DNA of 64,000 bases from Ceratothoa steindachneri (GCA_963969495.1 OZ018323.1:74124920-74188919), one strand, 5' to 3'. Shown: positions 9,285 to 20,320, counted from the stretch's first letter. Numbers and translations are program-made. The notes: generated by a model from the sequence alone, not told the origin.

Positions 9285-12000
9285 CACTGAAAGTTCTTCT
9301 GTTTAATGCGAGGTCGATTAGTAACAAGTTCCTTGAAAATCGTGGCCACGTAGCGACGAAACAATCTGAAATTGTAGCCATAACAGAGGCGTGGGTGAAA
9401 ACTTCAAACCGAGATTTTGAAGGTGAATTCCGATTTCCGGTTACCAACTCTTCCAAAAAGATAGGGTGGCGGTGTGATGTATTTTAAGGATACACTAAAA
9501 TCGAAGAACTGCAACATTGTATCCGACCACAAGCTACTAGGAGTTTACCTAAATATAGGTCCTGCCAGATACGGGACCCTAGTGCTTTACAGATCCCCTG
9601 CCCAACTCGTTGTAAAGGACAGGGATCTGTACCAGCTACTGGGTGAAATTGTTCAAGACAGTGCGTGTATCGCCATGGGTGATTTCAATACCCAAGTTGA
9701 CTATGAAACCAGAGAACCCTGTGGCGAAAACGCACTACTCCTGGAGTTGGCGAACAACGAGTTTTTGACTCAATGTGTAAGAGAGCCGACGAGGGGCAAT
9801 AATACCCTCGACTTGATTTTCACCTCTGAAGATGACATCGTTGAGGATCTCTCTGTAGGCGAAGAGCTCGGTGGCAGTGATCACCGACTAGTCAGATTTA
9901 TAGTCAAGGTCCCCAAGGTAGAGTTTCCGACTGGTAAATCGAGAAAACTTGATTTGAGAAGTGCAGACTTTGCAGGTCTTCGTGCTGGCTTGATTGATAA
10001 GAGGGTAGAAGTGTGCAAGGATGTTGAAGATTCGTGTGATAGATTCAAAACTACGTTCAAGAGTCTTCAATCATGTTTTATCCTTTTGAAAAGCCTTCGT
10101 TGGTCTTATGTTCAACCAAAGTGGTTTAATCGAGAAATCGGTCAACTGCTGAGGGAGGAGAGAACAGTGTATCGGCAGTCAAATATTTCTGGAGATTTTG
10201 ACGAGTACCGTAGGCTAGCTTGCAGGGTTTAGTGCAGCATAAGGCTGGCCAAACGTGCTTAGAAGCTCCGAGTATCGAAACTGTGCAAGGATAATCCCAA
10301 GGAGTTCTTTGGTTATATAAATAGTTGTAAACCAATCCATCGCACGAGTGGCCCTTTAGTGAGTGAGGAGGCGGCATTAAAGCACTCAGATGCAGAAAAT
10401 GCTAACCTCCTCAACGACTACTTCTTTTCAGTGTTTACTGAATAATGTGATTCCATCCTCCAGCCCACGGATTCTTACTTGGGGGAGGAAAGCTGAAGGA
10501 AATGGAATTTTCCCAAGGAAAAATAGAAAAAAAGATCACTGATCTAAAGACGAATAAGTTCCCTGTTTCGAACAGGTTTCTACCTAAAGTGTTGAAAGAA
10601 GTGCGCGATGAAGTGTCATGACATCTGAGCACAATCTTTAACATGTCAATCCAGACTGGATGCGTTCCTAGAGACTGGCGTGAAGCGGAGGTGACTCCTA
10701 TCTTCAAGAAAGGATACCCTAGCCAGGCGTCAAATACCTAGCTATTAGCTTAACCTCACTAGTCAGTAAATCATGGAAAGCACCTTGGTGGACAAAATGA
10801 CGTCATATTTAGAGCCCAACTTGTGATTGAGGAGTTCTCATCATGGGTTCAGAAGGCACTGGTCATGCCTAACAAATCTTGTGGAATTCTTCCACTTTGT
10901 TTTTAGTGAGCACGACCGGGGTAAGGCGGTGGATGTTATCTAGTTAGACTTTCAAAAAACCTTCGATAAGGTAAAACACCGCCGTTTCTTTCGGAAAGTG
11001 CGTGCGCTGAGTGTAGACTGAAATGTAGCAAGTTGGATAGAGAACTGGCTAAACGGCAGACGGCAACGATAGTGTTGAATGGACAAACATCTTAATGGGT
11101 GCTCGTTTCTAGCGGTGTTCCTCAAGTTTCTGTCCTGGGAGCACTACTATTTATCATATACGTCAATGACATGGACAGTGACCTAGTTGCGAAGATTTCT
11201 AAATTTGCCGATGATAGCAAGCTTGGTAAGAACGTCGCAAAGGAAGGAAATCTGCTCACTTTCAAGATGATCTTCGGAAAATTGGGGAGTGGTCGGACAC
11301 GCTTAAATGCCATTTAACGTGAAAAATTTAAAGTGATGCATATCGGCCACCAAAACCCCGAATCTCAGTATATCCTTAAGGGCACTGCTATTTAATCTAC
11401 TGACACTGAGAAGGACTTGGCTGTAACAATCACTAGTGACATCAGGTTCTCGAAACAGTGCATTGAGGCGAATAAAAAGGCCCAAAGGCTGCTAGGCTAC
11501 ATAAAGCACTAGTTTGGATCTCGGAACAAGGAGATTGTACTGTGTTTGTACAACTCACTTGTCCGACCGCACTTCGAGTATGCCGTAAAATTTTGGCGTC
11601 TTTTGTTTCGAAAGGATATTGCGAGATTGGAACGTGTGCAAGCGAGGGCAACCAAACTGATCCCTCTATCAGACACAAAAGTTACGATGATAGATTAAGG
11701 GAATTAGATCTGTTCTCGTTTGAAACCCGAAAACTGCATGGTCAGCTTAACGAAGTATTTAAAATACTTTGAGGCTTCGATAATGTAGACTACACGGATA
11801 TTTTCCAACTTAATGAGGGATGAACGAGAAATCACGGCTACAAACTTGAACTGAAGCGTTATAACCGTGATCTGTGTGGTAAATTTTTCACATACAGCAT
11901 CTGTGGTAGCTGGAACACACTTCCAGTGGAAGTTGTCAACAGCAATTCTGTTGATCAGTTTAAGTCAAGAGTGGACAAAGACATTAAAAGTGGCCGTTTA
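9285..12000 (+). pseudogene. LINE ORF2 pseudogene (endonuclease and reverse transcriptase)
   Basis: The endonuclease starts with LLFNARSISNKF near 9293, continues through a frameshift into an open frame at 9474-10232, and keeps MGDFNTQVDYET and GGSDHRLVRF. A stop near 10230 and several frameshifts follow. The RT region keeps the palm A relic (near 10945), SSGVPQVSVLGALLFIIYVN at about 11107, and FADDSKLG at about 11205. The C-terminal thumb is traceable to about 11990. At least six lesions are visible, so it encodes nothing functional. Identity with the intact ORF2 is moderate; they are different subfamilies. Confidence 0.75.
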
Positions 12001-12117
12001 GGCACATAAGTCGTTGTACAGAACTGTGCCTGCTCAACTGCTAGCTCAAAGGTACACTCTTTGAATGGACCTTAAGGTCTCCTAGGGTACTTCTTTTCCT
12101 TGTAGCTCCTTGTAGCT

Positions 12118-12570
12118 CCTCGAAGTCACCGACTCCTTAAGACTGAAACCCCCTCCATTAGTATTATTTTAAAATTCCTTCTTTTGTTCTGAGACTACTA
12201 ACATTAATCAATTAATTCTATTTGAGAATCCCTCCTCATAATCATTATCAAGAGACTATTTCAATTTAAATATTTTCCTTTTGCCTATTTTTATTCTTAT
12301 TTTGATCTTTGTAAATAAAATTATATTTTTGATAATTAATCTTTAACTAATCTTAAATGATACTCTCGGCTTATTCAATTAAATCTCGCCAAACAATTAT
12401 GCACTATGTCTGATTATTAAGGATTTAAAACCCAACGCCTTAAGTTTGACCTCTTAGTCGGTCGTTAATCCCTTCGAACAGTCCTTCAACGGTTCTCGTT
12501 GCAGTAGGTGATTATTTAACCCCCCCATATAATATAGGAGTAGTGTATGGTATAGAGTGGTGTTCACGAC
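12118..12570 (+). repeat. 5' LTR, second part
   Basis: Matches 22707-23060 of the 3' LTR, including GAAGTCACCGAC, AACATTAATCAATTAATTCT and the end GTGGTGTTC-CACGACA. It contains about 85 extra bases (roughly 12378-12462) that are absent from the 3' LTR, so one LTR has an indel. The last bases ACGACA fit a usual LTR terminus. Confidence 0.75.
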
Positions 12571-13010
12571 ATATATTATATATATTACTTGTTTATTATA
12601 AAAACTGGTGTCAGGTGAGGGGTCTATTACATAGTAAATCATTTAAGCTGATTTACATCCCCTTTGATCTTTAGTAGTTCCCTCTCATTAGTGAAGTTTC
12701 TTTATTTTTCTATTTTGGGCAAAGTACGTTCTAGTTATTTCGTTTGACCGTTTTAAGAGTCAAGGAAAGTCGTTGAGACCGTCGGGCCGAGAATTATTAA
12801 CTTATATTCAGGAAGAAGAGAGAAATGAAAGAGAAGAGGAAAGGAATAAGAACTAAAAGCAACTGAAAAGAGAAAAGAAAAAAAAGCGATGGAAGAGCGC
12901 GAGAAATACGGCAGCCTGAACTGGAATTAAGCCGTAATCAATTAGAGTCAATTTCAGTTCAGTCCCGCACCGAAACTACACAGTCTCCGTCAGTATGATT
13001 AATTTTCTTT
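12571..13010 (+). other. Gmr1-like element leader with possible primer-binding site
   Basis: The sequence TGGTGTCAGGTGAGGG at 12606-12621 lies about 35 bases after the LTR end and begins with the TGG expected of a primer-binding site. The tRNA partner was not determined. A purine-rich, charged-residue coding remnant follows at 12810-12920, possibly the gag N-terminus. Confidence 0.4.
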
Positions 13011-13012
13011 AA

Positions 13013-13990
13013 ATGAGAAGATTTATTATCATATCATACGCATTTCGGAATATTTTCGAAATCAAAAATTGGGACATCGAGGTAGATGGTGTCGCCAAAT
13101 TTCTTCTCCTTTTAAACTCACAGTTGGCAGACATATTCATTTCCCTTTCCTCAGATTCCACTGTGGACTACTCTACCCTGAATTTCGAACTCTTAGCTGC
13201 CGTGAATATGACACTGGACTTCTATCGTACTCGTTTCTGCTACGAAAAGATCCGCCCCGGTCAGATCTTTTGCCCTTTTGGGTACACCCTCCAGGAACAC
13301 CTCCAATTTTGGTTAGATGCGTGTAAAGTCCCCTAAGAGTTCAGGTCCCTTATGGACTCCATCCTAATAGGTCAATTTTTAGCTTCCTCGACCCACGAAA
13401 TCCGTGCCTTCGTTAAGGGCAAACGCTGCTCTACGTTTAAGGAATGCCTAGAAGGGGCTGATGTGTAGGCAAGCAGCCATAACTTGTATCCCAAGGAAAA
13501 TAAGAAGCTTTACCCGTCTCTTCCCAAGCTTAAGATTGATAATTCCAAGAAATACCTCTAAATTCCTTAAAGTTCAAGGCCCCTCGAAACCCAGGAACCT
13601 CCCTCCTTCGGAACAAAGAGACATTACGACCATAATTAACATTCCTCCCTCGTCGTTATTTCCCAGAAGACAGGTAATCTGTTTTACGTGCGGAATAAAA
13701 GGTTATGTAAGCACAAACTGCCCTCAAAGTTTTCAATTCAGAAGCATGTCCTTCCATCAGGTACACCAAGTTAGTGCCACTCCTGCTCCTCCCCCAAATT
13801 TAAAAATAGAGCCGTCAACGGATGCGGTGTGTCCACCCTTTTACGTTAAACTGGGTGCACATGCATCGTGGTATCCGAGAATTTACTTTCCCCAGTCGGT
13901 GCTGACCACCAAAGGTTTGTTGTGGCCCATCATTACCTCGGCCGCGTGAAACGCTTGCCTATTGTAAAATATCACATCGAATGTGAGTAT
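13013..13990 (+). pseudogene. Gmr1-like gag remnant with SCAN-like capsid and zinc knuckle
   Basis: A frame at 13013-13336 and its continuation after a stop (to about 13470) reads as a SCAN-like capsid C-terminal domain. A YRTRFCYEKIRPGQ motif is followed by a helix ending LQFWLDACKVP, then LIGQFLAS and a terminal helix of the type TFKECLEGADV. The SCAN domain of vertebrate zinc-finger proteins is reported to derive from Gmr1-like gag, which fits. A knuckle CFTCGIKGYVSTNC lies at 13680-13721 in another frame; its histidine position is tyrosine. Several stops and frameshifts break it. A protease may follow around 13830-14050, but no clear DTG or DSG survives. Confidence 0.6.
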
Positions 13991-14279
13991 TTGACTGGTT
14001 AGGTTGAAGTGGTAGCAGCCCAAATCAAGTTTTTCTCTGTATTGTTTGGTCAGAGCCCCCAGGTTATAATTAATCCGATAGCACAACCGTGATAAGTCGT
14101 GGCTAGGCCCACAATGCTTCCCAGGAACCCGTTTTTTCTAAAACTCCGTCGATCCGGAGATGGAGACCCTTCGGAACGAGGATTTTGCCCGCGCCTAGAA
14201 AGGTGTGCGCAACTCTCTTCCCCCTTTGAGGGAAAGCCAGGAGTCAGGAGCAAAAAACTTCCCGTGCTGGAAATAGCAT

Positions 14280-15415
14280 CGATGAGCTCTTACATCGTAA
14301 ATGTTCCGACGGATCCGAACCTGAAGCACACTCCTTGTGTATTCCTCGCTCTCACGTCCCCGAAGTCTTCCAGATTTGTCACGAGAGTTTATTTTCAGGT
14401 CATTTTAGTCATAACAAAACTATTCAGAGGGTTATTAAGTATTTTTATTGGCCGAATGCGGCCAGCGAAATTGCAGAGTACTGTAAATTATTCGATACCT
14501 GCCAAAGGACATCAGCAAAAGGGCGCGTCAAGCCTGCCGCCTCTCAGAAAATCCGATCATCTCGGAACCTTTTTCTCGTGTGGCCATTGATCTTATTGGC
14601 TTTATTCATCCCCCGTATAGTGAAGGTCACAGTTACGTTCTGACTTTGGTTGACTTTGCTACCCGTTCTCTTTAGGCAGTTCCCTTTAAGTGCATTGATA
14701 GCGTTTTGTGCGCCGAAGCCCTCATTTCCATTTTTTCTCGGGTAGGAATTCCGAAAGAGACATTGTCGGATCGAGGAAGACTATTTACCTCCGAGCTTAT
14801 GGAGTATGTCGGCAAACGCCTCATTGTAAAACCTGTGTTTACCACCCCCATACCACCCAGCCGCAAACGTAGTTTGTCAAAAGCTAGATGACACATTGAA
14901 AGAAAGCCTCAGTAAGTTCTGTATAGATCAGCCCCGATAATGTCACCTCTTTTTACCCGTGGAACTGTTTGCGTGTCGTGAAATCCCCCATAGGACCCTA
15001 GGATTCGTCCACTTCGAAATACAGTATGACCGTAATATTCGAGGCCTCCTTGCTATTTTAAAGGAACTTTTCACAAATCCCCGTCTAGATAACGAAATCT
15101 ATTCCTCATAGTTTTTCATCCTAGAACTCCGAAAACGCCTTGATATTTGTGCCCACATCGCATAACAATATGATGAGATACATTTGGAGAAATATCTAAC
15201 TTATTTCGACTTAAAGGCGAAGGAAAGAAGATTTAAACCTGATAATGAGGTGCTGTTGCTACCTCCCACGGAGAGTAACAAACTACTGAGCCAGTGGAAG
15301 GGCCCCTTTTGCGTTATTAAGGTAAAAGCACCAGTGGATTACCTATTTTGAACCTCCTCAGGTGATAAGGCTTTCCAAATCAATATCTTGAAAAAATATC
15401 ACCGCCATCCGTGAC
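14280..15415 (+). pseudogene. Gmr1-like integrase remnant
   Basis: The N-terminal HHCC zinc site is visible: HESLFSGHFSHNKT, then YCKLFDTC about 30 residues later (14379-14510). The catalytic core keeps the first aspartate in AIDLIG (near 14583) and the second in LSDRGRLFTSELM (near 14767). The frame is lost before the glutamate. The C-terminal part is recognisable at about 15180-15415 (SQWKGPFCVIK and later NILKKYHRHP). The open pieces lie in different frames and are separated by stops. Its position upstream of the RT, not downstream, defines the Gmr1-like order. Confidence 0.65.
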
Positions 15416-15426
15416 TCAACAATATT

Positions 15427-15711
15427 TTGGCACTCGATGAAGAGTCCCCGATGGAAGCAGTGTATCCCGCTAACCCCGTCAATGTATGGCAGGTAGGATG
15501 CATTAAACAAGGTGGAGGTTACCCTATCCCCTCATTACCTGGAGTCGCGCAATCATCATCCCCCGTGCTGAATGTCGCACCGAAGATAGCGCCTCTTCAA
15601 AAGAGTCAGCTGCAGCAATTGCTAAATAGATTCAAGGATGTCATCTCCGAACCCCCCAGTTGCTCTAATCAATTTTAGCATATCATCGTCCCTACTCCTT
15701 AAGAGCCTGTT
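15427..15711 (+). pseudogene. Linker and RT leader of the Gmr1-like element, left piece
   Basis: An open frame of 83 codons ends in a typical pre-RT leader, QKSQLQQLLNRFKDVISEPP, followed by a TAG and a further short match (HIIVPTP). In gypsy elements this peptide lies just before the RT fingers. The next bases from 15712 belong to the inner element, so the RT that should follow is displaced. The last 109 bases are repeated at 20878-20986. Confidence 0.65.
15603..15711 (+). repeat. 109-bp direct repeat, left copy
   Basis: Same length as 20878-20986, with nine mismatches by my count, eight of them transitions. The two copies bracket the inner retrotransposon exactly. Confidence 0.85.
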
Positions 15712-15842
15712 TGCCGGAATAGGGACGTGAGACCTCGAAACCGAGAGCGTAACGGGATTGTATTGCGGTCCATACACAATTAGAGTGACAGGTAATTTGG
15801 TTGTTTTTCACCTTTGTCTGTCACTGTTAATAAGCTGGGAGG

Positions 15843-17030
15843 ATGGCTTCAGTGGAACAGGGCCTCCATGATGAGATCGTGAGACTAAGGCTAGGATTGA
15901 GGCAGAAAGAGCACGAATGTATGATCTTGAGGAGCGTGATTGATGGATTGAAGAGTGATGTGATGAGTATGGATGAGAAGACAGACACGATGAGGAAAGA
16001 AATGGACGAGAGACAGAAGCAGGTCGACCAACGGATGAAGGACTTATATGACATGATGAAGGGGTCAGGGCCGGCTCCAGGACTCTCGACCTTGAACCCT
16101 GTTCCGACTGAAAGGGATAAGAATAATGGGATCAATGGGAGTGTGTGCGAGTCTAGAGAGGATAGGGTGATTATGAGTGATAGGAAGGACGGAGAATGGA
16201 AGAGAGTTGAACGCAAGAAAAGAAGGAAGACTAGTTCAAAGAGGAGGGATAGGAAGGTAAGAGGCAAGAGTGTGGACTCATTGTACTTGGATGAAGGAGA
16301 GAGTGATGGTATTATTGGTATGAGTGAGAGTGAAGGCAGCTCAAGTGAGAGTGAAGTGAATGTGGGAAAGGGTATTTTGATAAAGGAAGTGCCAAAGGTA
16401 GATAGGTTCAGGTTACATGGTGGAAAAACTGAGAAAGAATTTTTCGGGAAATTTGAGCAATATTGTAAGCTCAAGTACCCGGAGAATAAGGAATATTGGA
16501 TGAATGTTTTGGGAGAATGTTTGGAGGGAAAAGTATTGGAGTTTTTCCGCGTGATTACAAGTGTTGGGGAACCGAGGTATGATGTGGTGAAGGAGAGATT
16601 GATTGGGCAGGCGAAACGAATGAAAGAGAGTGTGAAGTATAAAAGGGTGACTGAATTTGAGAAGGCTCGAATGGGGAAGAGTGAAAGTGTGAACATGTGT
16701 GCCTATAGGCTTGAGAGTATGGCGAGAAAGAGGTATGGTTATGATGATGTAAATGAATGTAAACCACTGATGAGGAAGTTTCTGTACACGATCCTGCGAA
16801 AGGTGAGTGAATGGCTGAGTGGAAAAAGAAAGGAGAGAATGAGACTGACAGGTGAACGGTTAATGTGGGAGGATGTGTTGGAGCTGTTGGAAGATGGACG
16901 ATTTGATGATAAGAGCGATCTAAAAGAGGATGGATGGTACAGTGTGAATGTGGGGGTAAGAAACCCAGGAGCTTTAGGCCTTTTAGCAGTTTGTCAGCTA
17001 CAGGGATGCCCTGAAGGCTGCACCAGCTGA
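15843..17030 (+). CDS. Gag-like protein of the inner retrotransposon (capsid part)
   Basis: A 395-codon open frame. The first 75 residues are an acidic-basic helix with coiled-coil character. A basic patch of the form ERKKRRKTSSKRRDRK lies near 120-135, and a serine- and glutamate-rich linker follows. Residues about 180-330 look like a retrotransposon capsid (RFRLHGGKTEKEFFGKFEQY, then VLGECLEGKVLEFF). The last 25 residues (from about 16950) have a different composition and may be a small insertion that breaks the natural join to the zinc-knuckle frame at 17101. The ATG at 15843 is the first in frame. Function would be particle assembly. Confidence 0.65.
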   Translation: MASVEQGLHDEIVRLRLGLRQKEHECMILRSVIDGLKSDVMSMDEKTDTMRKEMDERQKQVDQRMKDLYDMMKGSGPAPGLSTLNPVPTERDKNNGINGSVCESREDRVIMSDRKDGEWKRVERKKRRKTSSKRRDRKVRGKSVDSLYLDEGESDGIIGMSESEGSSSESEVNVGKGILIKEVPKVDRFRLHGGKTEKEFFGKFEQYCKLKYPENKEYWMNVLGECLEGKVLEFFRVITSVGEPRYDVVKERLIGQAKRMKESVKYKRVTEFEKARMGKSESVNMCAYRLESMARKRYGYDDVNECKPLMRKFLYTILRKVSEWLSGKRKERMRLTGERLMWEDVLELLEDGRFDDKSDLKEDGWYSVNVGVRNPGALGLLAVCQLQGCPEGCTS

Positions 17031-17100
17031 AGTGATGTCGGACTTCCTGAGCCGGCAGAATGGATGGAGAAATGGAGGGTAGTCGAATGGAAGGGGACAG

Positions 17101-17517
17101 ATGAATTTCAAGCGTTGGAACGGATATATGAAAGAGAAACAGAGGTATGTCCCAGCAAATGAGACATCGAATGCTGTGAGAAAGATTGTGGAATGTCGTC
17201 GGTGTGGAAGGAAGGGTCATATGTTGGCAGAATGTAGGTGGACGTCTGGTGCATGTTTTGGGTCTGGTAAGAAAGGGCATATGATGAAGGATTGCCAGGA
17301 AAGTGTGAAAGAGTACTTCGAGTTTGAAGAAATAGGCCATTTGAAGAAAGATTGTCCGAAGTTGAATGGTGGAGCAAATGCTGGGGGAAGTATGAAGTAT
17401 GCTTGTGGTAATTGTGGAAAGGCTGGTCATTATGCGATGATGTGTTGTGACCAGAGGAATGTATGTAGCTACTGTGCGTTGAAAGGACATTCAAGCGAAA
17501 AATGTGGATTAGACTGA
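17101..17517 (+). CDS. Zinc-knuckle array (nucleocapsid part of gag), inner element
   Basis: A 138-residue frame with five knuckle-like modules in a row. CRRCGRKGHMLAEC, CGNCGKAGHYAMMC and CSYCALKGHSSEKC are complete CCHC knuckles. CFGSGKKGHMMKDC has lost its second cysteine, and YFEFEEIGHLKKDC has lost the first two. Nucleic-acid binding is expected. It would normally be fused to the capsid frame upstream; a stop and about 70 bases now separate them. Confidence 0.75.
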   Translation: MNFKRWNGYMKEKQRYVPANETSNAVRKIVECRRCGRKGHMLAECRWTSGACFGSGKKGHMMKDCQESVKEYFEFEEIGHLKKDCPKLNGGANAGGSMKYACGNCGKAGHYAMMCCDQRNVCSYCALKGHSSEKCGLD

Positions 17518-17596
17518 GAGCGCAAGGTGTGAATGGAAAGTCTGAAGCGGGAGACTAAATTGTAAGAGGGTACCTAGTGAAGTATCTTCTGGGTGC

Positions 17597-18109
17597 ATGA
17601 GTGTGAGTAATGTGTTGGTAGGTCTGTCTAGTGTGAAAGTGCTGTCTGGTAGGAAGTATGAGTGTCTGAGTGTGAAGGTGGAATTGAATGGAATTGAGTG
17701 TTTGGCCTTAATAGATTCTGGATGCAAGGCGAGCTTGGTGTATAAAGATGTGTATGACAAGGTGAGCGATAAAGCCCTCCTGTCTGAGTGTAAGGGTAGT
17801 TTGGTAGGTATTGGAAGTAAGAGAGTGCCTGTGATTGGAATGATAAGGTCAGCTGTTCGAATGCATGGTATGTTGATTAATGAATGTGAATTATCTGTGA
17901 TTGATAAGGTGAGTAGTGCTTACTGTGTGCTTTTGGGGTATGATTATATGAAAATGAGTCGTATGGTTGTGCATCCTGCGAGTGATCAGATTGAGAGAAA
18001 GATTGGTAAAAATGGGGTGTATAAGTTGTATGTAGGGAAAGATGGTAGTGTTTTAAGAAATGTGTTTACTGGTATTGAAGTGACTGCTATAGAGAGTGTA
18101 AGGGTGTGA
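17597..18109 (+). CDS. Retropepsin-like aspartic protease, inner element
   Basis: A 170-residue frame. The catalytic motif is ALIDSGCKASLV (DSG in place of DTG), near residue 38. The second structural motif CVLLGYDYM (the ILG turn) lies near 115. Spacing between the two is as in retroviral-type proteases. It would cut the gag-pol polyprotein. The frame is separated from the knuckles by about 80 bases and from the RT by a further broken stretch at 18110-18428, which has short open frames of the same base composition. Confidence 0.75.
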   Translation: MSVSNVLVGLSSVKVLSGRKYECLSVKVELNGIECLALIDSGCKASLVYKDVYDKVSDKALLSECKGSLVGIGSKRVPVIGMIRSAVRMHGMLINECELSVIDKVSSAYCVLLGYDYMKMSRMVVHPASDQIERKIGKNGVYKLYVGKDGSVLRNVFTGIEVTAIESVRV

Positions 18110-18428
18110 AGGGCGAAAGGGTGTCTGTTAGAGTGAGTTGGCGTAAGGATGTTAATTTGAATTTGGGTGAGAACACTGGGATATTGGATGGAAAGGATGC
18201 GTGTTATAAGGTAAGGCGTGTTGCTTCTGTGTTTGATGGCTTGATGAGAATGAATCATCCTTTTGTATGTGTGCAGGCGGCCCCAAGGGTGAAAGGACAG
18301 ATGAGAGGGATCTAACTTGGATATGTACTAAGTCACCTCCTTACTGTCAATGAGGCAGGTATGGATGATAGCAAATATGACAGGGTGAATGTTGCAAATG
18401 AAAGAAACGTGAATGGACGTATAATGAA

Positions 18429-19196
18429 GTGAAGGGCATGGTAAAATTAGATGAATGTCTGACTGAGTATGAAAGTGAGGATGTGTATCGAATGATATTT
18501 GAACGAAAGGGAGCCCTCAGTAAGGGTGATCTGGATTTCGGGGTTGCAAAACTCCCGGAATTCAAGATTATCCACAAGGAGGACTCCCCAATCTATCAGG
18601 GGCCAAGGCATTTCCCGCGTCCGGGTGATGATGAGATTGAGGAGCAGTGTGTGGAATTAGAACAATTGGTGGTGATTGAAGAAAGTGAGAGTGCATGAAA
18701 TAGTCCAATTGTGCCTGTACGTAAGCCGGATGGAAGATTGCGTCTGTGTGTGGATTATCGAAAGGTGAATGAAAGGACTGTGAAAGAAAGGTTTCCGATG
18801 TTTGCAGTAACTGAATGTCTGTATAGTATGCATGGCATGGAGTTGTTTACGAAGCTGGATCTGTTACGGGGGTATTACCAGATGCCCATTGCTGAGGAGA
18901 GCCGGCCGGTAACTGCCTTCTCTTCCACAAAGAGGCATTATCAGTTCCGGAACCTCATCATTGGGTTGGCTAATGCTCCCGGAGCCTTCCAGCGGGCAAT
19001 GAATGTTGTGTTGAGTAAGTTTGCGAGTAAGAATGTGATTGCGTTTATAGATGATATTTTGATTATGACTGAGACTATTGAGGAGCATATGAGATTGGTG
19101 AATAATGTATTGAGAACGTTAGAGAGTGTTGGTGTGAAGGTGAAAGTGGCGAAGTGTGAATGGTTTGCGAAAGAAGTGGAATTAATGGGCATATGG
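18429..19196 (+). pseudogene. Reverse transcriptase of the inner element
   Basis: One frame carries the whole RT, interrupted by a single TGA at 18696-18698. Before it is the leader LPEFKIIHKEDSPIYQGPRH. After it come VPVRKPDGRLRLCVDYRKVN, FTKLDLLRGYYQMPI (palm A), FGLxNAP-like IIGLANAPGAFQRAMN, and AFIDDILIM, the catalytic pair as FIDD. Conserved ends are VKVAKCEWF and VELMG. A frameshift near 19190 throws off the rest. The order RT then RNase H is that of Ty3/gypsy. Confidence 0.8.
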
Positions 19197-19860
19197 TGAG
19201 TCAGAATGGGTTACGAAAATCACCGAAGTATGTTGAGAAGGTGCGAATGTTTCCGAAACCGGTGAGTGTAAAGCAACTGAAGTCGTTTTTGGGTTTGACT
19301 AAATTCTAGCGAAAGTTTATACGTGATTGTTCTGGTGTGAGTAAGCCTCGGACTGAGTGGATGGGCAAGAAAGGTAATACGGTTGTGCGGCGGAATGATA
19401 AAATGAATGAGGCGTATGAGAAACTGAAAGAGGCAGCGGCTGAAGATGTTGAATTGGCGTATCCAAATTATAGTGTGAATGCTAAAATGCTTGAATTGCA
19501 TACAGATGTGAGTGGGTATTGTATGGGAAGTTTTCTGATGCAAGAGCAGCGTTTGAATGGAGAGAATGTCAGGCGAATAATTGGCTATGTATCCAAGGCT
19601 ATGAATGTTGCAGAACGAAAGTATCGACTGCGGAGCAAGAGTTGGCTCCAATAAAGCATTGTTTGAAAGTGTTGCGCCCGTTTTTGTATGGTGTGAGGTT
19701 TGTGATCAAAACAGATGAAGTGGGCTGATAGTAGGATTGCAAGGACTTTGGAAGATTTGGGTGACTTTGACTATGTGAAAGAGTATGTGCCTGGTAAAGG
19801 GAATGGAGTGGCTGATTTGATGTCAAGGTATCCTGGTACGAATGATGAAAATGTGTGTGG
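19197..19860 (+). pseudogene. RNase H and connection domain of the inner element
   Basis: After the frameshift the connection is LKQLKSFLGL-like (VSVKQLKSFLGLTKF near 19260), with a TAG near 19308. RNase H begins around LELHTDVSGYCMGSFLM (first catalytic aspartate, near 19500), and continues in a third frame with TAEQELAPIKHCLKVLRPFL near 19640. It ends in another frame with KGNGVADLMSRYPG near 19795-19836. Three frameshifts and two stops are visible. A DHxxL-like block is damaged. Confidence 0.7.
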
Positions 19861-20320
19861 AGTGAGTGATCCTGAGTATTTGCCGAAAGGGATTATGAAT
19901 GGAAAGGAGAGTAAGGGTGGTGGTAATTCCTTGTTTGAAAGTGTATGGAATCGTTTACAAAATTTGAAGAGTGATGGAGTAGATGTGAGAGTGCCCGATA
20001 GTATGGATGATTTAAGGAAGGAGGTAATGAGTGAAGTATGTAGGAAGCCTCAAAGCATTGGTATGGCAAGGGTGCGGAATTTCATGAAAGAATTGAGAGC
20101 GATGTGTATGCAAGGGGACCCTCCATTTCAGGAAGTGTTGATTGTAGTTCAACATTTTTAGGGAGTGATTGTTTATGTGCACTTTGGTGGTGAAAGGCCA
20201 ATTGTGTACAAAGATGAGAAGATGAAGGGTTTGAATGCTAATGTGGTGCATCTGCAGTGTTTGAGCGGTGTGCACTACAATTGGGTGATTAAAAAGTGTT
20301 CATATACGAGAGAGAAGAAT
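19861..20320 (+). pseudogene. OTU cysteine-protease-like domain downstream of RNase H
   Basis: In the frame 19715-20161, the stretch KGGGNSLFESVWNRLQ (near 19912) matches the OTU nucleophile block, normally DGNCLFR, with serine in place of cysteine. After LRKEVMSEVC and a helix, the second block is FQEVLIVVQHF (near 20130), then a stop at 20159-20161. The same frame then continues as VIVYVHFGGERPIVY (near 20167), and VVHLQCLSGVHYNWV near 20243-20290 is the block with the catalytic histidine. The order and spacing fit OTU deubiquitinases, some of which occur in viruses and retroelements. Loss of the cysteine and the stop make this copy inactive. Calling it OTU rests on motif memory, not on a search. 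Confidence 0.6.

Larger units (their letters stand above)
8911..12117 (+). mobile_element. Degenerate CR1-like LINE inserted in the 5' LTR
   Basis: It is placed by the break in LTR homology at both ends. It is 5'-truncated within ORF1: the esterase end is visible at about 8920-9130, where FFVDPYRTFYGRN is followed by RDRVHLSFKG in the same frame after one stop. The endonuclease follows (9285-9900), then the RT (about 10450-11700) and the C-terminal region to about 12000. The 3' end has two copies of TTGTAGCTCC, comparable to the terminal repeat of the intact LINE. The family is related to, but clearly different from, the intact copy at 3.5-7.8 kb. Confidence 0.75.

Noticed and set aside
9066..9456. 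Minus-strand 168-codon frame (8950-9456)
   Set aside because: It is the shadow of the plus-strand LINE endonuclease start (LLFNARSISNKF).
15827..17494. Long minus-strand frames of 289 and 311 codons
   Set aside because: They are antisense shadows of the gag and knuckle frames, kept open by the C-poor plus strand; their composition (Ser, Thr, His, Pro-rich) is the expected artefact.
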